From NCBI RefSeq assembly GCF_001422445.1, contig NZ_LMNA01000025.1:187061-251060 (forward strand): 64,000 bases of DNA. Direction: 5' to 3'. Numbering within the stretch: position 1 is the stretch's first letter; each line of letters starts with the position of its first letter. Position numbers and translations under genes: made by a program. This DNA is from Pseudorhodoferax sp. Leaf274. Lineage in GTDB: Bacteria > Pseudomonadota > Gammaproteobacteria > Burkholderiales > Burkholderiaceae_C. Shown in pieces: positions 51,931-60,752 of the stretch. The notes under the pieces are model-generated. The model made no database searches. It saw nothing but the letters and a program-made list of their open reading frames with translations, and was not told the origin of the DNA.

Positions 51931-52902
51931 ATGGACCTGCATCGACGCCAACTGATCCTGGCCGCCTCGGCGGCCGCCGCCCTGCCTGCCGCGCGGGCAC
52001 AGGCCTACCCCGCCAAGACGGTCAGGCTCATCGTGCCCTACCCGGCCGGCAGCACGCTGGACTTGGTGGCGCGCATCTTCACGGACGGCTTCTCGCGCCA
52101 TTTCGGCCAGAGCGCCATCGTGGTGAACCAGCCGGGCGGCTCGGCCGCCATCGGCACGCGCGCCGCGGCACAGGCCGCAGCCGACGGCTACACCCTCCTC
52201 ATGGGCACCAACCAGACACATGGCGCGAACTCGGCCCTGCTGCCCCAGCTGGGCTACGACCCGGTCCGCGACTTCGCGCCGGTGGCCGGCATCGGGCGGC
52301 TGCAGCACGTGCTCGTGGTGCGCAATGACCTGGGCGTGCAGACGCTGGACGCCTTCATCGCGCTGGCGCGCAAGCCAGGGCACAAGATCAACTACGGCTC
52401 CAGCGGCAACGGCTCGGCCTCGCACCTGGCGGCCGAGATGTTCAAGATCGCCACCGGCGTCCAGATGGCGCACATCCCGTACAACGGGAGCGGCCAGGCC
52501 GCGCAGGCACTGGTGGGCGGCCACATCGACGCCACCTTCACCACCATGCCCAGCGTGCTGAGCTTCATCAAGGCCGGCAGCATGACCGCGCTGGCCCTCG
52601 CGTCCAGCGACCGCGCGCCGCAGCTGCCGGCGCTGCGCACGCTGGCCGAACAGGGCGTGCGCAACGCCGAAGCCGACGCCTGGGCTGCGCTGTTCGCGCC
52701 CGCGGCCACGCCACCGGCGGTGCTGGCCACACTCACCGACTTCACGGTCAAGGCCTTCTCGACGCCCGCGCTGCAGGCCAGGCTGGACGCCACGGGCTTC
52801 GTGCCGATGGTCGTGCCCGGCGATGCGTTCCGCGTGTTCCTGGCGGCGGACATGCGGCGCTGGGCCGACGTGGTGCAGGCCGCGAACGTCAAGTTGGAGT
52901 GA
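51931..52902 (+). CDS. Bug/TctC family periplasmic solute receptor
   Basis: A 323-residue receptor with signal DLHRRQLILAASAAAALPAARAQA. The mature start is KTVRLIVPYPAGSTLDLVARIF, followed by VNQPGGSAAIGTRAAAQAAADGYTLLMGTNQTHG and YGSSGNGSASHLAAEMFKIATGVQMAHIPYNGSGQAAQALVGGHIDA, all Bug signatures. TGGAGACACC precedes ATG 51931. It is the second orphan Bug in the window. It is paired with the SDR, with no tctAB genes nearby. Ligand unknown. Confidence 0.93.
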   Translation: MDLHRRQLILAASAAAALPAARAQAYPAKTVRLIVPYPAGSTLDLVARIFTDGFSRHFGQSAIVVNQPGGSAAIGTRAAAQAAADGYTLLMGTNQTHGANSALLPQLGYDPVRDFAPVAGIGRLQHVLVVRNDLGVQTLDAFIALARKPGHKINYGSSGNGSASHLAAEMFKIATGVQMAHIPYNGSGQAAQALVGGHIDATFTTMPSVLSFIKAGSMTALALASSDRAPQLPALRTLAEQGVRNAEADAWAALFAPAATPPAVLATLTDFTVKAFSTPALQARLDATGFVPMVVPGDAFRVFLAADMRRWADVVQAANVKLE

Positions 52903-52971
52903 TGCGCGCCGCGCAGGATGCCGGCGCATGCCGTCCGCCGCCGGCGCGTCCCGGGCGGACCGCAGGCCGGC

Positions 52972-54915
52972 TCAGGGCGCGCGCACCAGCGCGTCGCGCA
53001 GGATGCGCCGGATCTCCAGGATCGCCAGCGGATGCTCCTGCACGCTGTGCTCGGAGGGCAGCACGCGCTCCGACGCGGCGCCCGCCAGGTGCGCGCTGGC
53101 ATAGGGCACGATGCCGTCGCTCCCGTCGGCCAGCGGCAGCGTGGCGTCGGCCTGGCCGATGATGGAGTGGTAGCGCACACGCGGGCCGATCGGCAGCGCG
53201 GCGGCGGCCTGCACGAAGGGGTCGGTGTCGCGCAGGTTGTCGATGCTGTTGGGAATGCGCTGCGGCCCCGGCTCCTGGCCATCGGGGCCGGGCCGCCCGA
53301 ACAGGCCGGTCACATCGCCGACCTGCTCCAGCATCGCCAGCGGCAGCGTCACGAAGTTGGCGATGCGGCGCGCCAGCCGGCTGCCCGCGAACGGCGTGCC
53401 CCGGTGCGGCGCGGCGATGAAGACGGCCTCGCTGACCTGCGGCAGCGGCTCGAACGAAAAATAGGGCGCCAGCCGCTCGCGCGCCTCGCGGACCGCACGC
53501 GCCTCGCTTGTCTCGTGTCTCTCGCGTGCGTCTTGCTTCTCGCCTGCGTCGGGCGCCGACAGCGCCGCGCGCGCCGCAGCCGGCAGCGTGGCCCACAGCC
53601 CGTCGCCGGAGGACGACACCAGCAGCCGCGCGAGCACGCCGCCCATGCTGTGGCCCACCAGCACCATGTCGCGCGAGGCCTTGGCCCGGCCGCCCGGATC
53701 GAAGTGGGCCAGCGTCTGCAGCAGCACATCGCGGATGGCCTTCTGGTTGAAGGCCAGCGGCGCGTTGCTGGGGTAGTAGACCTGCCAGATCTGGTAGTTC
53801 TGGCGCAGCAGCTCGTCGCCCAGCACCTCGTTGGCCACGTTGATCCAGGCCTCGGGGCTGCTCGCCAGGCCATGCAGCATGACGATGGTACGGCGATCCG
53901 GGTCGTAGGGCTGCATGAGCTGGATGCGCGGGCGCACGATGCCGTCGGACAGGCCGAACAGCGTGCGCAGCGATTGCGTGGCAAAGCCCGCGCGCGCCAG
54001 CCACAGGCCGTAGCCGGCCGTGAAGTTGGCGGCCAGCGGCACGCGCTCGGCGGCCAGCGGCGCCTGGGCGCTGCGGTACGGGTCGTACAGCATCAGCTGC
54101 ACCGCGCGGCCGGCCAGGACGTCGGGCAGCGTGTCGCCCTCGAAGCGCAGCAGCGCCGTGATGGCCGGAAAGCGCGTGGCGTCGAAGGGCCGGGCCGCGT
54201 CGGCATCCCGGGGTTGCGGCAGCACGGCCACGAGTTCGGCGCCGAAGCCGTCGCGCCGGTAGGTGTTGCGCAGGCCCGTGAAGCGCAGCGAGGACGCCGG
54301 CAGCAGTTCGTCGGGCATCGGCGCGTCCGGCGGCAGGGCGAGGTCGTCGGCGTGGCTGTCGATGCGCCAGCCGCCCAGGGCCAGTGTCTCGCCACGCTGC
54401 GCGGCCGGCGTGCGGCTGTACACCTTGAACAGCAGCGTCACGGTCTGCTGCACGGCGTAGTTGTAGTAGTCGCGCACCTGGGTCTGGCGGTCTTCGAAGG
54501 CGCGCTCGCCGGGCCGGCGCGCGGTGAAGAACAGGTAGGCGTAGGCGTGGCGCGCGGTCTCCAGCCAGGCGTCGAGCACGATCTCGTCGGTGGCCAGCGC
54601 CTTGTCCGCCGCCAATGCGTTCTCCAGCCACAGCTCGGCCAGGGCCGACAGGCGCTGCTCCTCGCTGATGCCGCCCGAGATGCCGAGCGCGCCGCGGCAG
54701 GCTACCGGACGCTCGCGGCAGTCGGCGATGCCGACCACGCGCAGCACCTCCTGCGCCGTCTCGCTGAGCCGGCCGGTGGTCAGCACATCGCCGCGGCGCT
54801 CGGCCAGGTACTTGGCCGGCGAGACCGATGAGACCGTCACGCCGGCGCAGCCCGCCAGCAGCACGAGGGCCAGCCAGGCGGACATGCACGGGAGCAGCCG
54901 GGCCAGCCGCGTCAC
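52972..54915 (-). CDS. Lipoprotein with lipase-like alpha/beta hydrolase domain
   Basis: A 647-residue exported protein. The start is GTG 54915, overlapping the stop of the DUF4105 gene (GTGA). The signal ends in the lipobox LLAGC (Cys23), so it is probably membrane anchored in the periplasm. Residues 30-330 are a helical and beta region of unknown type. Residues 330-640 form an alpha/beta hydrolase with IVMLHGLASSPEAWINVANEV, the nucleophile elbow MVLVGHSMGGVLARLL (Ser in GHSMG), AAPHRGTPFAG and DGIVPYASAHLAGA followed by LPSEHSVQEHP with a candidate catalytic His. An Asp in GDVTG or DGSDGIVP could complete the triad. Substrate unknown; perhaps lipids. Confidence 0.85.
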   Translation of the reverse strand: MTRLARLLPCMSAWLALVLLAGCAGVTVSSVSPAKYLAERRGDVLTTGRLSETAQEVLRVVGIADCRERPVACRGALGISGGISEEQRLSALAELWLENALAADKALATDEIVLDAWLETARHAYAYLFFTARRPGERAFEDRQTQVRDYYNYAVQQTVTLLFKVYSRTPAAQRGETLALGGWRIDSHADDLALPPDAPMPDELLPASSLRFTGLRNTYRRDGFGAELVAVLPQPRDADAARPFDATRFPAITALLRFEGDTLPDVLAGRAVQLMLYDPYRSAQAPLAAERVPLAANFTAGYGLWLARAGFATQSLRTLFGLSDGIVRPRIQLMQPYDPDRRTIVMLHGLASSPEAWINVANEVLGDELLRQNYQIWQVYYPSNAPLAFNQKAIRDVLLQTLAHFDPGGRAKASRDMVLVGHSMGGVLARLLVSSSGDGLWATLPAAARAALSAPDAGEKQDARERHETSEARAVREARERLAPYFSFEPLPQVSEAVFIAAPHRGTPFAGSRLARRIANFVTLPLAMLEQVGDVTGLFGRPGPDGQEPGPQRIPNSIDNLRDTDPFVQAAAALPIGPRVRYHSIIGQADATLPLADGSDGIVPYASAHLAGAASERVLPSEHSVQEHPLAILEIRRILRDALVRAP

Positions 54916-55904
54916 GGTGCGGCCTCCATGCCCGGCACGCCGCGCCGGATCGCCTGCGAGAACTGCGGATCGGCGTCGGCGGCCCTGGCGCGGTCGGTGA
55001 TGCGGCCGGCACTGCGCAGTTCCTCGACCGTGTGGCCCGGCACCAGGCCGTCCACGCCGTGCATGTACTCGGGCAGGTAGCCCGAGGCCAGCAGCCGCCA
55101 GTCCAGCGGCAGACCGCCGACGATGCGCCGCGCCATCTCGTAGACGATGGTGGTGCAGTTGGCCGTCAGCGTGTCGTAGAAGCGCGGCTGGCGCGCCAGC
55201 GCGTCGGCCTCGGCCAGGTAGGCCAGGAACAGCGCGCGCTGCGCGGCCGGCGCCAGCTGCACGCGGTACAGGTAGACGTCTTCGCCGCGCACGTTGGTGC
55301 GCACGCGCAGGATGTCGCGTTCGTCGGCCGCCACCAGGCTCAGCTCGTACTGCTTGAAGAAGCCGGCAACGGCCGAGAACGACTCGCCGCGTTCGCGGCG
55401 GATCTCGATGGAGAACGCCAGCTGCCGGCCATCGTCGAAGCCGAACGAGACCAGCGTGTGCGCGATGGCCGGCCCCATCCAGTACGACAGCGCCATGTCG
55501 ACCGAGCGCAGCCGGTCCAGGTCGTAGCGCCGGGTCTCCCAGCGCGCCGTGTAGTCGTCGTCGCTGCGCCAGTCGAAGTCGCGCACGTTGGCCAGCGTCA
55601 CCACGCTGCCGTCGACCTGCGCCTGCAGGTGCCGGGCCACGTCGTCGGACCAGACGCGCGTGTCCGAAGGCGCGATGCGCACCCACCAGCCCAACAGCAG
55701 CACGAAGGCCACGGCGTAGGCCAGCACGGGCCGCGCCGCGCCGTCGCGCCACAGCAGGGCGATGGCGGCCAGGGCGAACACGGCCCAGCCGAGTGCCGCC
55801 ACGCTGGCCCAGGGCGTCGGCAAGGGCAGGCGGTAGTGCAGCGCGGGCACGGCCCACAGGCTGGACAGCAGCAGCACCAGGGTCCAGGCGGCGCGGCCGA
55901 TCAT
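54912..55904 (-). CDS. DUF4105 / Lnb N-terminal domain-like membrane protein
   Basis: A 330-residue protein. Three N-terminal helices (about 7-27, 33-52, 60-77) precede a periplasmic domain with the DUF4105 pattern: SYWMGPAIAHTLVSFGFDDGRQLAFSIEIRRERGESF, then LYRVQLAP and TLTANCTTIVYEMARR. His149, Glu167 and Cys250 occupy the positions expected of the conserved His-Glu-Cys set. From memory, this family includes Lnb, a lipoprotein N-acyltransferase of Bacteroidota, with a thiol catalytic residue. Whether this betaproteobacterial member has that activity is unknown. It is translationally coupled to the lipase-like lipoprotein downstream. Confidence 0.8.
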   Translation of the reverse strand: MIGRAAWTLVLLLSSLWAVPALHYRLPLPTPWASVAALGWAVFALAAIALLWRDGAARPVLAYAVAFVLLLGWWVRIAPSDTRVWSDDVARHLQAQVDGSVVTLANVRDFDWRSDDDYTARWETRRYDLDRLRSVDMALSYWMGPAIAHTLVSFGFDDGRQLAFSIEIRRERGESFSAVAGFFKQYELSLVAADERDILRVRTNVRGEDVYLYRVQLAPAAQRALFLAYLAEADALARQPRFYDTLTANCTTIVYEMARRIVGGLPLDWRLLASGYLPEYMHGVDGLVPGHTVEELRSAGRITDRARAADADPQFSQAIRRGVPGMEAAP

Positions 55905-55956
55905 CGCGGTGTCGAAGGCAGGTTCATGGTCGGGCCGGATTATCCGGAAACACCCC

Positions 55957-57651
55957 TCAGCGGCTGGCGGCCTGGCGCGCCACCGCCAGGCGCCGACGCA
56001 GCGAGACCTCGGCCAGGTCCAGCTCGCCCACCAGCGTGCGCAGCGATGCGTCGTTGATGCGGTGCGCCTGGCGTTCGGCGTACAGGGTGTTGCGCTCCAC
56101 GTGCAACGCGTTCAGGCGCAGCTCCATCTCCAGCAGGTAGCGCTGGCGGCGCTGGCGCACGGCCTCGGGCGACTCGGCCTGCGCCTCGGGCGTGGCCGGC
56201 GCGGCCGGGTCTTCCAGCAGGTCGATGCGCTTGCGGTAGTCCTGCGTGAGCCGGCCCACGGCCTCCTGCACCTGGGCCTGGCGCTCGGCGTCATCGGCGC
56301 CCGGCACCTGCTGCGCCATGTGCGCGATGGCCGCCCTGCAGGCCGCCAGCCGGGCGCTGCGCTCTTCCTGCACCGAGGCCGGCTCGCCGGGCGGCGGCAG
56401 CCGGCGCAACACCAGCGGCAGGCCAACGCTGCCGATCGCCAGCGTCAGCAGGATGGTGGCCGTGGCCAGGAAGACCAGGTGGTCGCGCGCCGGGAAGCCC
56501 GCGCCCCCGGGCAGCAGCAGCGGCACCGACAGCGCACCGGCCAGCGTCACGGCGCCGCGGATGCCGGCCAGCGTGGTGGCCAGGGCCAGCAGCGGCGAAG
56601 GCTGCTCGGCCATGGAGCCGCGCTCGTGCGCGCGCCACAGGCTGCCGCGCACGCCCAGCGTGAGCCAGATCCAGCGCAGGCCCAGCAGCGCCAGCGTGAT
56701 CAGCAGCGCCTGGCCCGCAGGCAGCCACCAGTCCTCGCCGGCCGCCGCCAGCGTGGTGCCCACGATGGAGGGCAGCTGCAGGCCCAGCAGCAGGAAGATG
56801 GCGCCGTTGAAGGCCGCCTCCACCATGGTCCAGATGCCCTCGGTCTGCATGCGCTCGGCGACGAACTCGCCGCGCCGCAGGTCGGCGAAGTTGGTCGTGA
56901 CCCCGGCCGCCACCGCGGCCAGGATGCCGGAGGCGCCGATGTGCTCGCCCACCAGGTAGGCCGCGAACGGCAGCAGCACGAGCAGCAGCACCATCTGCGT
57001 GGCCGCCACGTCGCCCACGCGCCGCGTGACGGTCTCGCGGCCCACGGCGAAGGCCCAGCCCAGGCCGGTGCCCACCGCCAGGCCGCCCAGCGCAACCCAC
57101 AGGAACTCCTTGCCGGCGTCGGCCCACGAGAACGCGCCGGTCAGCGTGGCGGCCACGGCGAACTTGAGCGCCACCAGGCCCGAGGCGTCGTTGAGCAGCG
57201 ATTCGCCCTCCAGCACGTGCATGGTCTTGGCCGGCATGCCCAGGTTGCGCGTGATGGCCGAGACGGCCACCGCATCGGTGGGCGAGACCACGGCGGCCAG
57301 CGCGAAGGCCACCGTGAGCGGCATCGCCGGGATCATCCAGTGGATCAGGTATCCCAGGCCGACCACGGTGAACAGCACCAGGCCCAGGGCGAGCCGCAGG
57401 ATCGGCCGGTGCAGCGCGAAGAACTCGCGCTTGGGAATGCGCCAGCCGTCCGCGAACAGCAGCGGCGGGATGAACAGCAGCAGGAACAGCTCCGGGTCGA
57501 AGGCGATGTGCAGGCCCTGCTGGGGCCAGGACAGCGCCGCGCCCAGCGCGATCTGGATCAGGGGCAGCGGGATGGCGCGCAGGTAGCGCGCCGCGATGCC
57601 GGTCATCGCCCCGAGCAGGAGCACCAGCAGCACGGTTTCGACGGTATGCAT
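55957..57651 (-). CDS. CPA1-type Na+/H+ antiporter
   Basis: A 564-residue antiporter with about twelve helices. It has LFADGWRIPKREFFALHRP, FALAAVVSPTDAVAVSAI (the conserved Asp in PTD), MHVLEGESLLNDASGLVALKFAVAA (ESLLND, with the ion-binding Asp), and LATTLAGIRGAVTLAGALSVPLLL. The C-terminal 130 residues are a charged cytoplasmic coiled region. It belongs to the NhaP/YjcE branch. ATG 57651 gives MHTVETVLLVLLLG. It probably serves pH and sodium homeostasis. Separate transcription from the DUF4105 gene is likely (52-base gap). Confidence 0.93.
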   Translation of the reverse strand: MHTVETVLLVLLLGAMTGIAARYLRAIPLPLIQIALGAALSWPQQGLHIAFDPELFLLLFIPPLLFADGWRIPKREFFALHRPILRLALGLVLFTVVGLGYLIHWMIPAMPLTVAFALAAVVSPTDAVAVSAITRNLGMPAKTMHVLEGESLLNDASGLVALKFAVAATLTGAFSWADAGKEFLWVALGGLAVGTGLGWAFAVGRETVTRRVGDVAATQMVLLLVLLPFAAYLVGEHIGASGILAAVAAGVTTNFADLRRGEFVAERMQTEGIWTMVEAAFNGAIFLLLGLQLPSIVGTTLAAAGEDWWLPAGQALLITLALLGLRWIWLTLGVRGSLWRAHERGSMAEQPSPLLALATTLAGIRGAVTLAGALSVPLLLPGGAGFPARDHLVFLATATILLTLAIGSVGLPLVLRRLPPPGEPASVQEERSARLAACRAAIAHMAQQVPGADDAERQAQVQEAVGRLTQDYRKRIDLLEDPAAPATPEAQAESPEAVRQRRQRYLLEMELRLNALHVERNTLYAERQAHRINDASLRTLVGELDLAEVSLRRRLAVARQAASR

Positions 57652-57743
57652 GGACGGGAGTGGGAAGCGGACGGCCGCAGCGGCCGCAGGGGCGGACCCA
57701 GTATGCAGAAAAAGGCTGACACCGGCCTGGCGCCGCCGGTCGC

Positions 57744-57749
57744 GACAAT
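57744..57749 (+). promoter_or_regulatory. GACAAT -10-like motif before the ClsC-like gene
   Basis: GACAAT ending 8 bases before ATG 57758, with no ribosome site between. A CTGACA upstream is 22 bases away, too far for a standard -35. It is compatible with a leaderless or very short leader. Confidence 0.4.
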
Positions 57750-57757
57750 GGCCGTGC

Positions 57758-59305
57758 ATGCCTTCGCCGCGCCCTGCCCCCGCACTGCCAGCCGCCCTGC
57801 TGCTGCTCGCCGCCCTGCTGCTGGCCGGCTGCGCCCGGTTGCCGCCACTGGAAGGCCGCAGCGAGAGCCGCCTGGACGCCGACACCGCCGGCACGCGCCT
57901 GGGCCGCGCCGTGCAGCAGGCCGCCGCGCCGCATGCGGCCGGGCACTCGGGCGTGTTCCTGCTCGACCAGGGCCGCGACGCCTTCGCCACGCGCGTGCTG
58001 CTGGCCGAGGCCGCCGAGCGCAGCCTGGACGTGCAGTACTACATCTGGCGCGACGACATGTCGGGCCGGCTGCTGTTCGAGGCCCTGCGCCGCGCGGCCA
58101 ACCGCGGCGTGCGCGTGCGCCTGCTGCTGGACGACCTGGGCAGCGCCGGCCTGGATGCGCCGCTCGCCGCGCTCGACGCGCACCCGCGCATCGAGGTGCG
58201 GCTGTTCAACCCCTTCGTGCAGCGGCGCTTCAAGCCGCTGGGCTTCGTCACCGACTTCATGCGCGCCAACCGGCGCATGCACAACAAGTCGTTCACGGCC
58301 GACGACCAGGCCACCGTGGTCGGCGGACGCAACGTGGGCGACGAATACTTCGGCGCCGAGGTCGACACCTTGTTCGTGGACCTGGACGTGCTGGCCGTCG
58401 GGCCGGTGGTGCAGGCGGTGTCCAAGGACTTCGACCGCTACTGGGCCAGCGGCTCCGCGTATCCGCTGGCGATGCTGGTGGACGCCGGCCCGGCCGCCCC
58501 GCCGCCGCCCAAGGACCTGCAGAACCTGCCCGAGCGCACGCGCGCCTACCTGGAGGCGGTGGCGCGCTCGGCCTTCGTGGCCGACCTGCTGGCGGCGCGG
58601 CTGCCGCTGCACTGGGCGCCGGTCGAGCTCGTCAGCGACGACCCGGCCAAGGGCCTGGGCGAGGCCGCCGACGCCGACCTGATGTACATGCGCATGGCCC
58701 GGCTGGTGGATGCGCCGGCGCACGAACTCAAGCTGGTCTCGCCCTACTTCGTGCCGACCGCGCGCGGCACCGCGCTGTTCGAGAAGCTCGCGGCGCGTGG
58801 CGTGGAGGTCAGCATCCTCACCAACGCGCTCGAGGCCACCGACGTGGCCGTGGTGCACGCGGGCTACATCCCCTGGCGCGTGCCGCTGCTGCGCGCCGGC
58901 GTGCAGCTCTACGAGATGCGGCGCGAGGCCGACACCCAGGCGCCCGACGCCAAGCTGCGCCTGGGCAGCAGCTCGGCCGAGAGCCTGCATGCCAAGACCT
59001 TCGTGGTCGACCGGCGCCAGCTGTTCGTGGGCTCGTTCAACTTCGACCCGCGCTCGGCACGGCTCAACACCGAGCTCGGCTTCGTCATCGACAGCGCCGT
59101 GCTGGCCGCGCAGCTGGACCAGCAGCTGCGCGAGAAGGCCCGCCAGCGCGGCTACCAGCTGCAGCTGGACCCGCAGGGCCGGCTGCAGTGGCTGGACGGG
59201 CGCAGCGATCCGCCGCTGGTGCTGGCGCAGGAGCCCGGCACCAGCCTGTGGCTGCGGCTGGGCGTGCGCGTGCTGTCCTGGCTGCCGATCGACTGGCTGC
59301 TTTAG
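57758..59305 (+). CDS. Phospholipase D-like lipoprotein, cardiolipin synthase C type
   Basis: A 515-residue protein. ATG 57758 gives a lipoprotein signal (PALPAALLLLAALLLAGC, Cys25). Two HKD motifs are intact: MHNKSFTADD with H175/K177/D182 followed by VVGGRNVGDEYFG, and LHAKTFVVDR with H411/K413/D418 followed by LFVGSFNFDPRS. That pattern matches ClsC (YmdC), which makes cardiolipin from phosphatidylglycerol plus phosphatidylethanolamine, although ClsC is usually not annotated with a strong lipobox. It could instead be a phospholipase D. A longer reading frame exists upstream but overlaps the antiporter start. Confidence 0.88.
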   Translation: MPSPRPAPALPAALLLLAALLLAGCARLPPLEGRSESRLDADTAGTRLGRAVQQAAAPHAAGHSGVFLLDQGRDAFATRVLLAEAAERSLDVQYYIWRDDMSGRLLFEALRRAANRGVRVRLLLDDLGSAGLDAPLAALDAHPRIEVRLFNPFVQRRFKPLGFVTDFMRANRRMHNKSFTADDQATVVGGRNVGDEYFGAEVDTLFVDLDVLAVGPVVQAVSKDFDRYWASGSAYPLAMLVDAGPAAPPPPKDLQNLPERTRAYLEAVARSAFVADLLAARLPLHWAPVELVSDDPAKGLGEAADADLMYMRMARLVDAPAHELKLVSPYFVPTARGTALFEKLAARGVEVSILTNALEATDVAVVHAGYIPWRVPLLRAGVQLYEMRREADTQAPDAKLRLGSSSAESLHAKTFVVDRRQLFVGSFNFDPRSARLNTELGFVIDSAVLAAQLDQQLREKARQRGYQLQLDPQGRLQWLDGRSDPPLVLAQEPGTSLWLRLGVRVLSWLPIDWLL

Positions 59306-59352
59306 CCTGGATTCGGCACCGTCAGGCGCATCCCACCGCCCGAATCCAGGCT
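59304..59352. terminator. 13-base inverted repeat between convergent genes
   Basis: AGCCTGGATTCGG and CCGAATCCAGGCT separated by 23 bases, lying between the ClsC-like and NDH-2 stops and overlapping both. It is a likely bidirectional terminator, or an mRNA 3'-end barrier against exonucleases. The related 10-mer CCGAATCCAG recurs at 60658-60667. Confidence 0.55.
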
Positions 59353-60677
59353 CAGTCGAGCCGGATCGGCGGGCGCACGCGCGCCTGGATGCGGTCGGCC
59401 AGCCACAGCAGCCCGCCGCGCCAGAAGCCGTGCAGCCGCGCCTGGTGGCTGCGGTACAGCATGGCGTGGCTCAGCTGCGCGAGCCTGCCGCGGATGATGC
59501 CGCCGTCGAAGAAGCCGAACTGGCCCAGCGAGCCGAAGGCGTCGTAGTCGGCCAGCGAGACCAGCGCGCCGAAGTCGCGGAAGCGGAATGGCGGCACCGT
59601 GCGGCCCGCCGCCAGCACGTCCGGCAGGTAGCGCACCAGGTGCTGCGCCTGCTGGTGGGCCACCTGCGCGGTCGGTGGCAGCGGCCGCTCGCTGCCCGGC
59701 AGCGTGAGCGCGGCGCAGTCGCCCACGGCGTAGACGGCTTCGTCGCGCGTGGTCTGCAGCGAGGGATGGACCAGCAGCTGCTGGTTGCGGTTGGTCTGCA
59801 GGCCGTCCAGCGTGGCCAGCACGGCGGGGGCCTTCACGCCGGCCGCCCAGACCTGGAGCGTGGACGCCAGCAGGCTGCCGTCGGCCAGCTCCAGGCCCTC
59901 GGCCCGCGCCGCCTTGACCTGCGTGCCGGTGCGCACGCGCACGCCCAGCGACTGCAGGCGCTTCTGCGTGGCGGCCGAGATGTCCTGCGGGAACGAGGCC
60001 AGCAGCCGCGGCCCGGCCTCCACCAGCGTGATGGTGAGCCGCTCGGCCAGGCCGGTGGCGCCGTAGGCCTGCGCGGTCTCGGTCAACTGCACGAGTTCGG
60101 CCGCCAGCTCCACGCCCGTGGCACCGCCGCCCACGATGGCGATGGACAGCGGCTGCGCCATGGCCACGCACTGCAGCATGCGCAGCCGCACCTCGCGGCA
60201 GAAGGCATCGGCCTGCAGCCGCGAATCGATGGCGTGGCAATGCTGCGCCACGCCCGGCGTGCCGAAGTCGTTGGCCTGGCTGCCCACGGCCAGCACCAGC
60301 AGCTCATAGGGCAGTTCGCGCGCCGGCACCAGCAGGCGGCCGTCCTCGGCATGCAGCGGCGCCACCTGCACCACGCGCCGCGCACGGTCCAGGCCGCTCA
60401 GCGCGCCGGGCTGGTAGACGAAGCCCGCATCGCGGGCCTGGGCGACATAGGTGGTCTGCTGCTGGGCGATGTCGCGCGTGCCCGCCGCGATGGTGTGCAG
60501 CATGGGCTTCCAGACATGGGCCGCGTCGCTGTCCAGCAGCGTGACCGTGGGGGCACCGGGCCGGCCGCGCCAGCGCCGCCCGAGCGCGGTGGCGATCTCC
60601 AGCCCGGCAACGCCCCCGCCGACGACGAGCAGCCGCGCCCCGGGTGAATCGCGCGTTCCGAATCCAGCATCGACCAT
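59352..60677 (-). CDS. ndh: Type II NADH dehydrogenase (NDH-2)
   Basis: A 441-residue flavoprotein that oxidises NADH without pumping protons. The FAD motif GARLLVVGGGVAGLEIATALG, the NADH motif SIAIVGGGATGVELAAELVQL and DEAVYAVGDCAAL (FAD ribityl contact) are intact. The C-terminal amphipathic region (SHAMLYRSHQARLHGFWRGGLLWLADRI) is the membrane anchor type. ATG 60677 begins MVDAGFGTRD. It converges on the ClsC-like gene. It is one of several quinone-pool enzymes in this window (with cyoABCD and RegB). Confidence 0.93.
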   Translation of the reverse strand: MVDAGFGTRDSPGARLLVVGGGVAGLEIATALGRRWRGRPGAPTVTLLDSDAAHVWKPMLHTIAAGTRDIAQQQTTYVAQARDAGFVYQPGALSGLDRARRVVQVAPLHAEDGRLLVPARELPYELLVLAVGSQANDFGTPGVAQHCHAIDSRLQADAFCREVRLRMLQCVAMAQPLSIAIVGGGATGVELAAELVQLTETAQAYGATGLAERLTITLVEAGPRLLASFPQDISAATQKRLQSLGVRVRTGTQVKAARAEGLELADGSLLASTLQVWAAGVKAPAVLATLDGLQTNRNQQLLVHPSLQTTRDEAVYAVGDCAALTLPGSERPLPPTAQVAHQQAQHLVRYLPDVLAAGRTVPPFRFRDFGALVSLADYDAFGSLGQFGFFDGGIIRGRLAQLSHAMLYRSHQARLHGFWRGGLLWLADRIQARVRPPIRLD

Positions 60678-60723
60678 CGGTCGATTACAGCACCCGCACC
60701 CGGGGCAGGCGCCAGAACCTCGC

Positions 60724-60746
60724 CGGCCCGCAAGGGATTCGGGCCG
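60724..60746 (-). terminator. Hairpin after the EAL gene
   Basis: CGGCCCG / CGGGCCG with a 9-base loop, 6 bases after the stop of the EAL gene. There is no T tract. It probably ends the siaC-siaD-EAL transcript ahead of ndh. Confidence 0.5.
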
Positions 60747-60752
60747 ACGCCC

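Noticed and set aside
55909-59547. Very long plus-strand open frame of 1212 codons
   Set aside because: It is the antisense and out-of-frame shadow of the antiporter and ClsC-like genes. The translation is Arg/Gln-rich low complexity.
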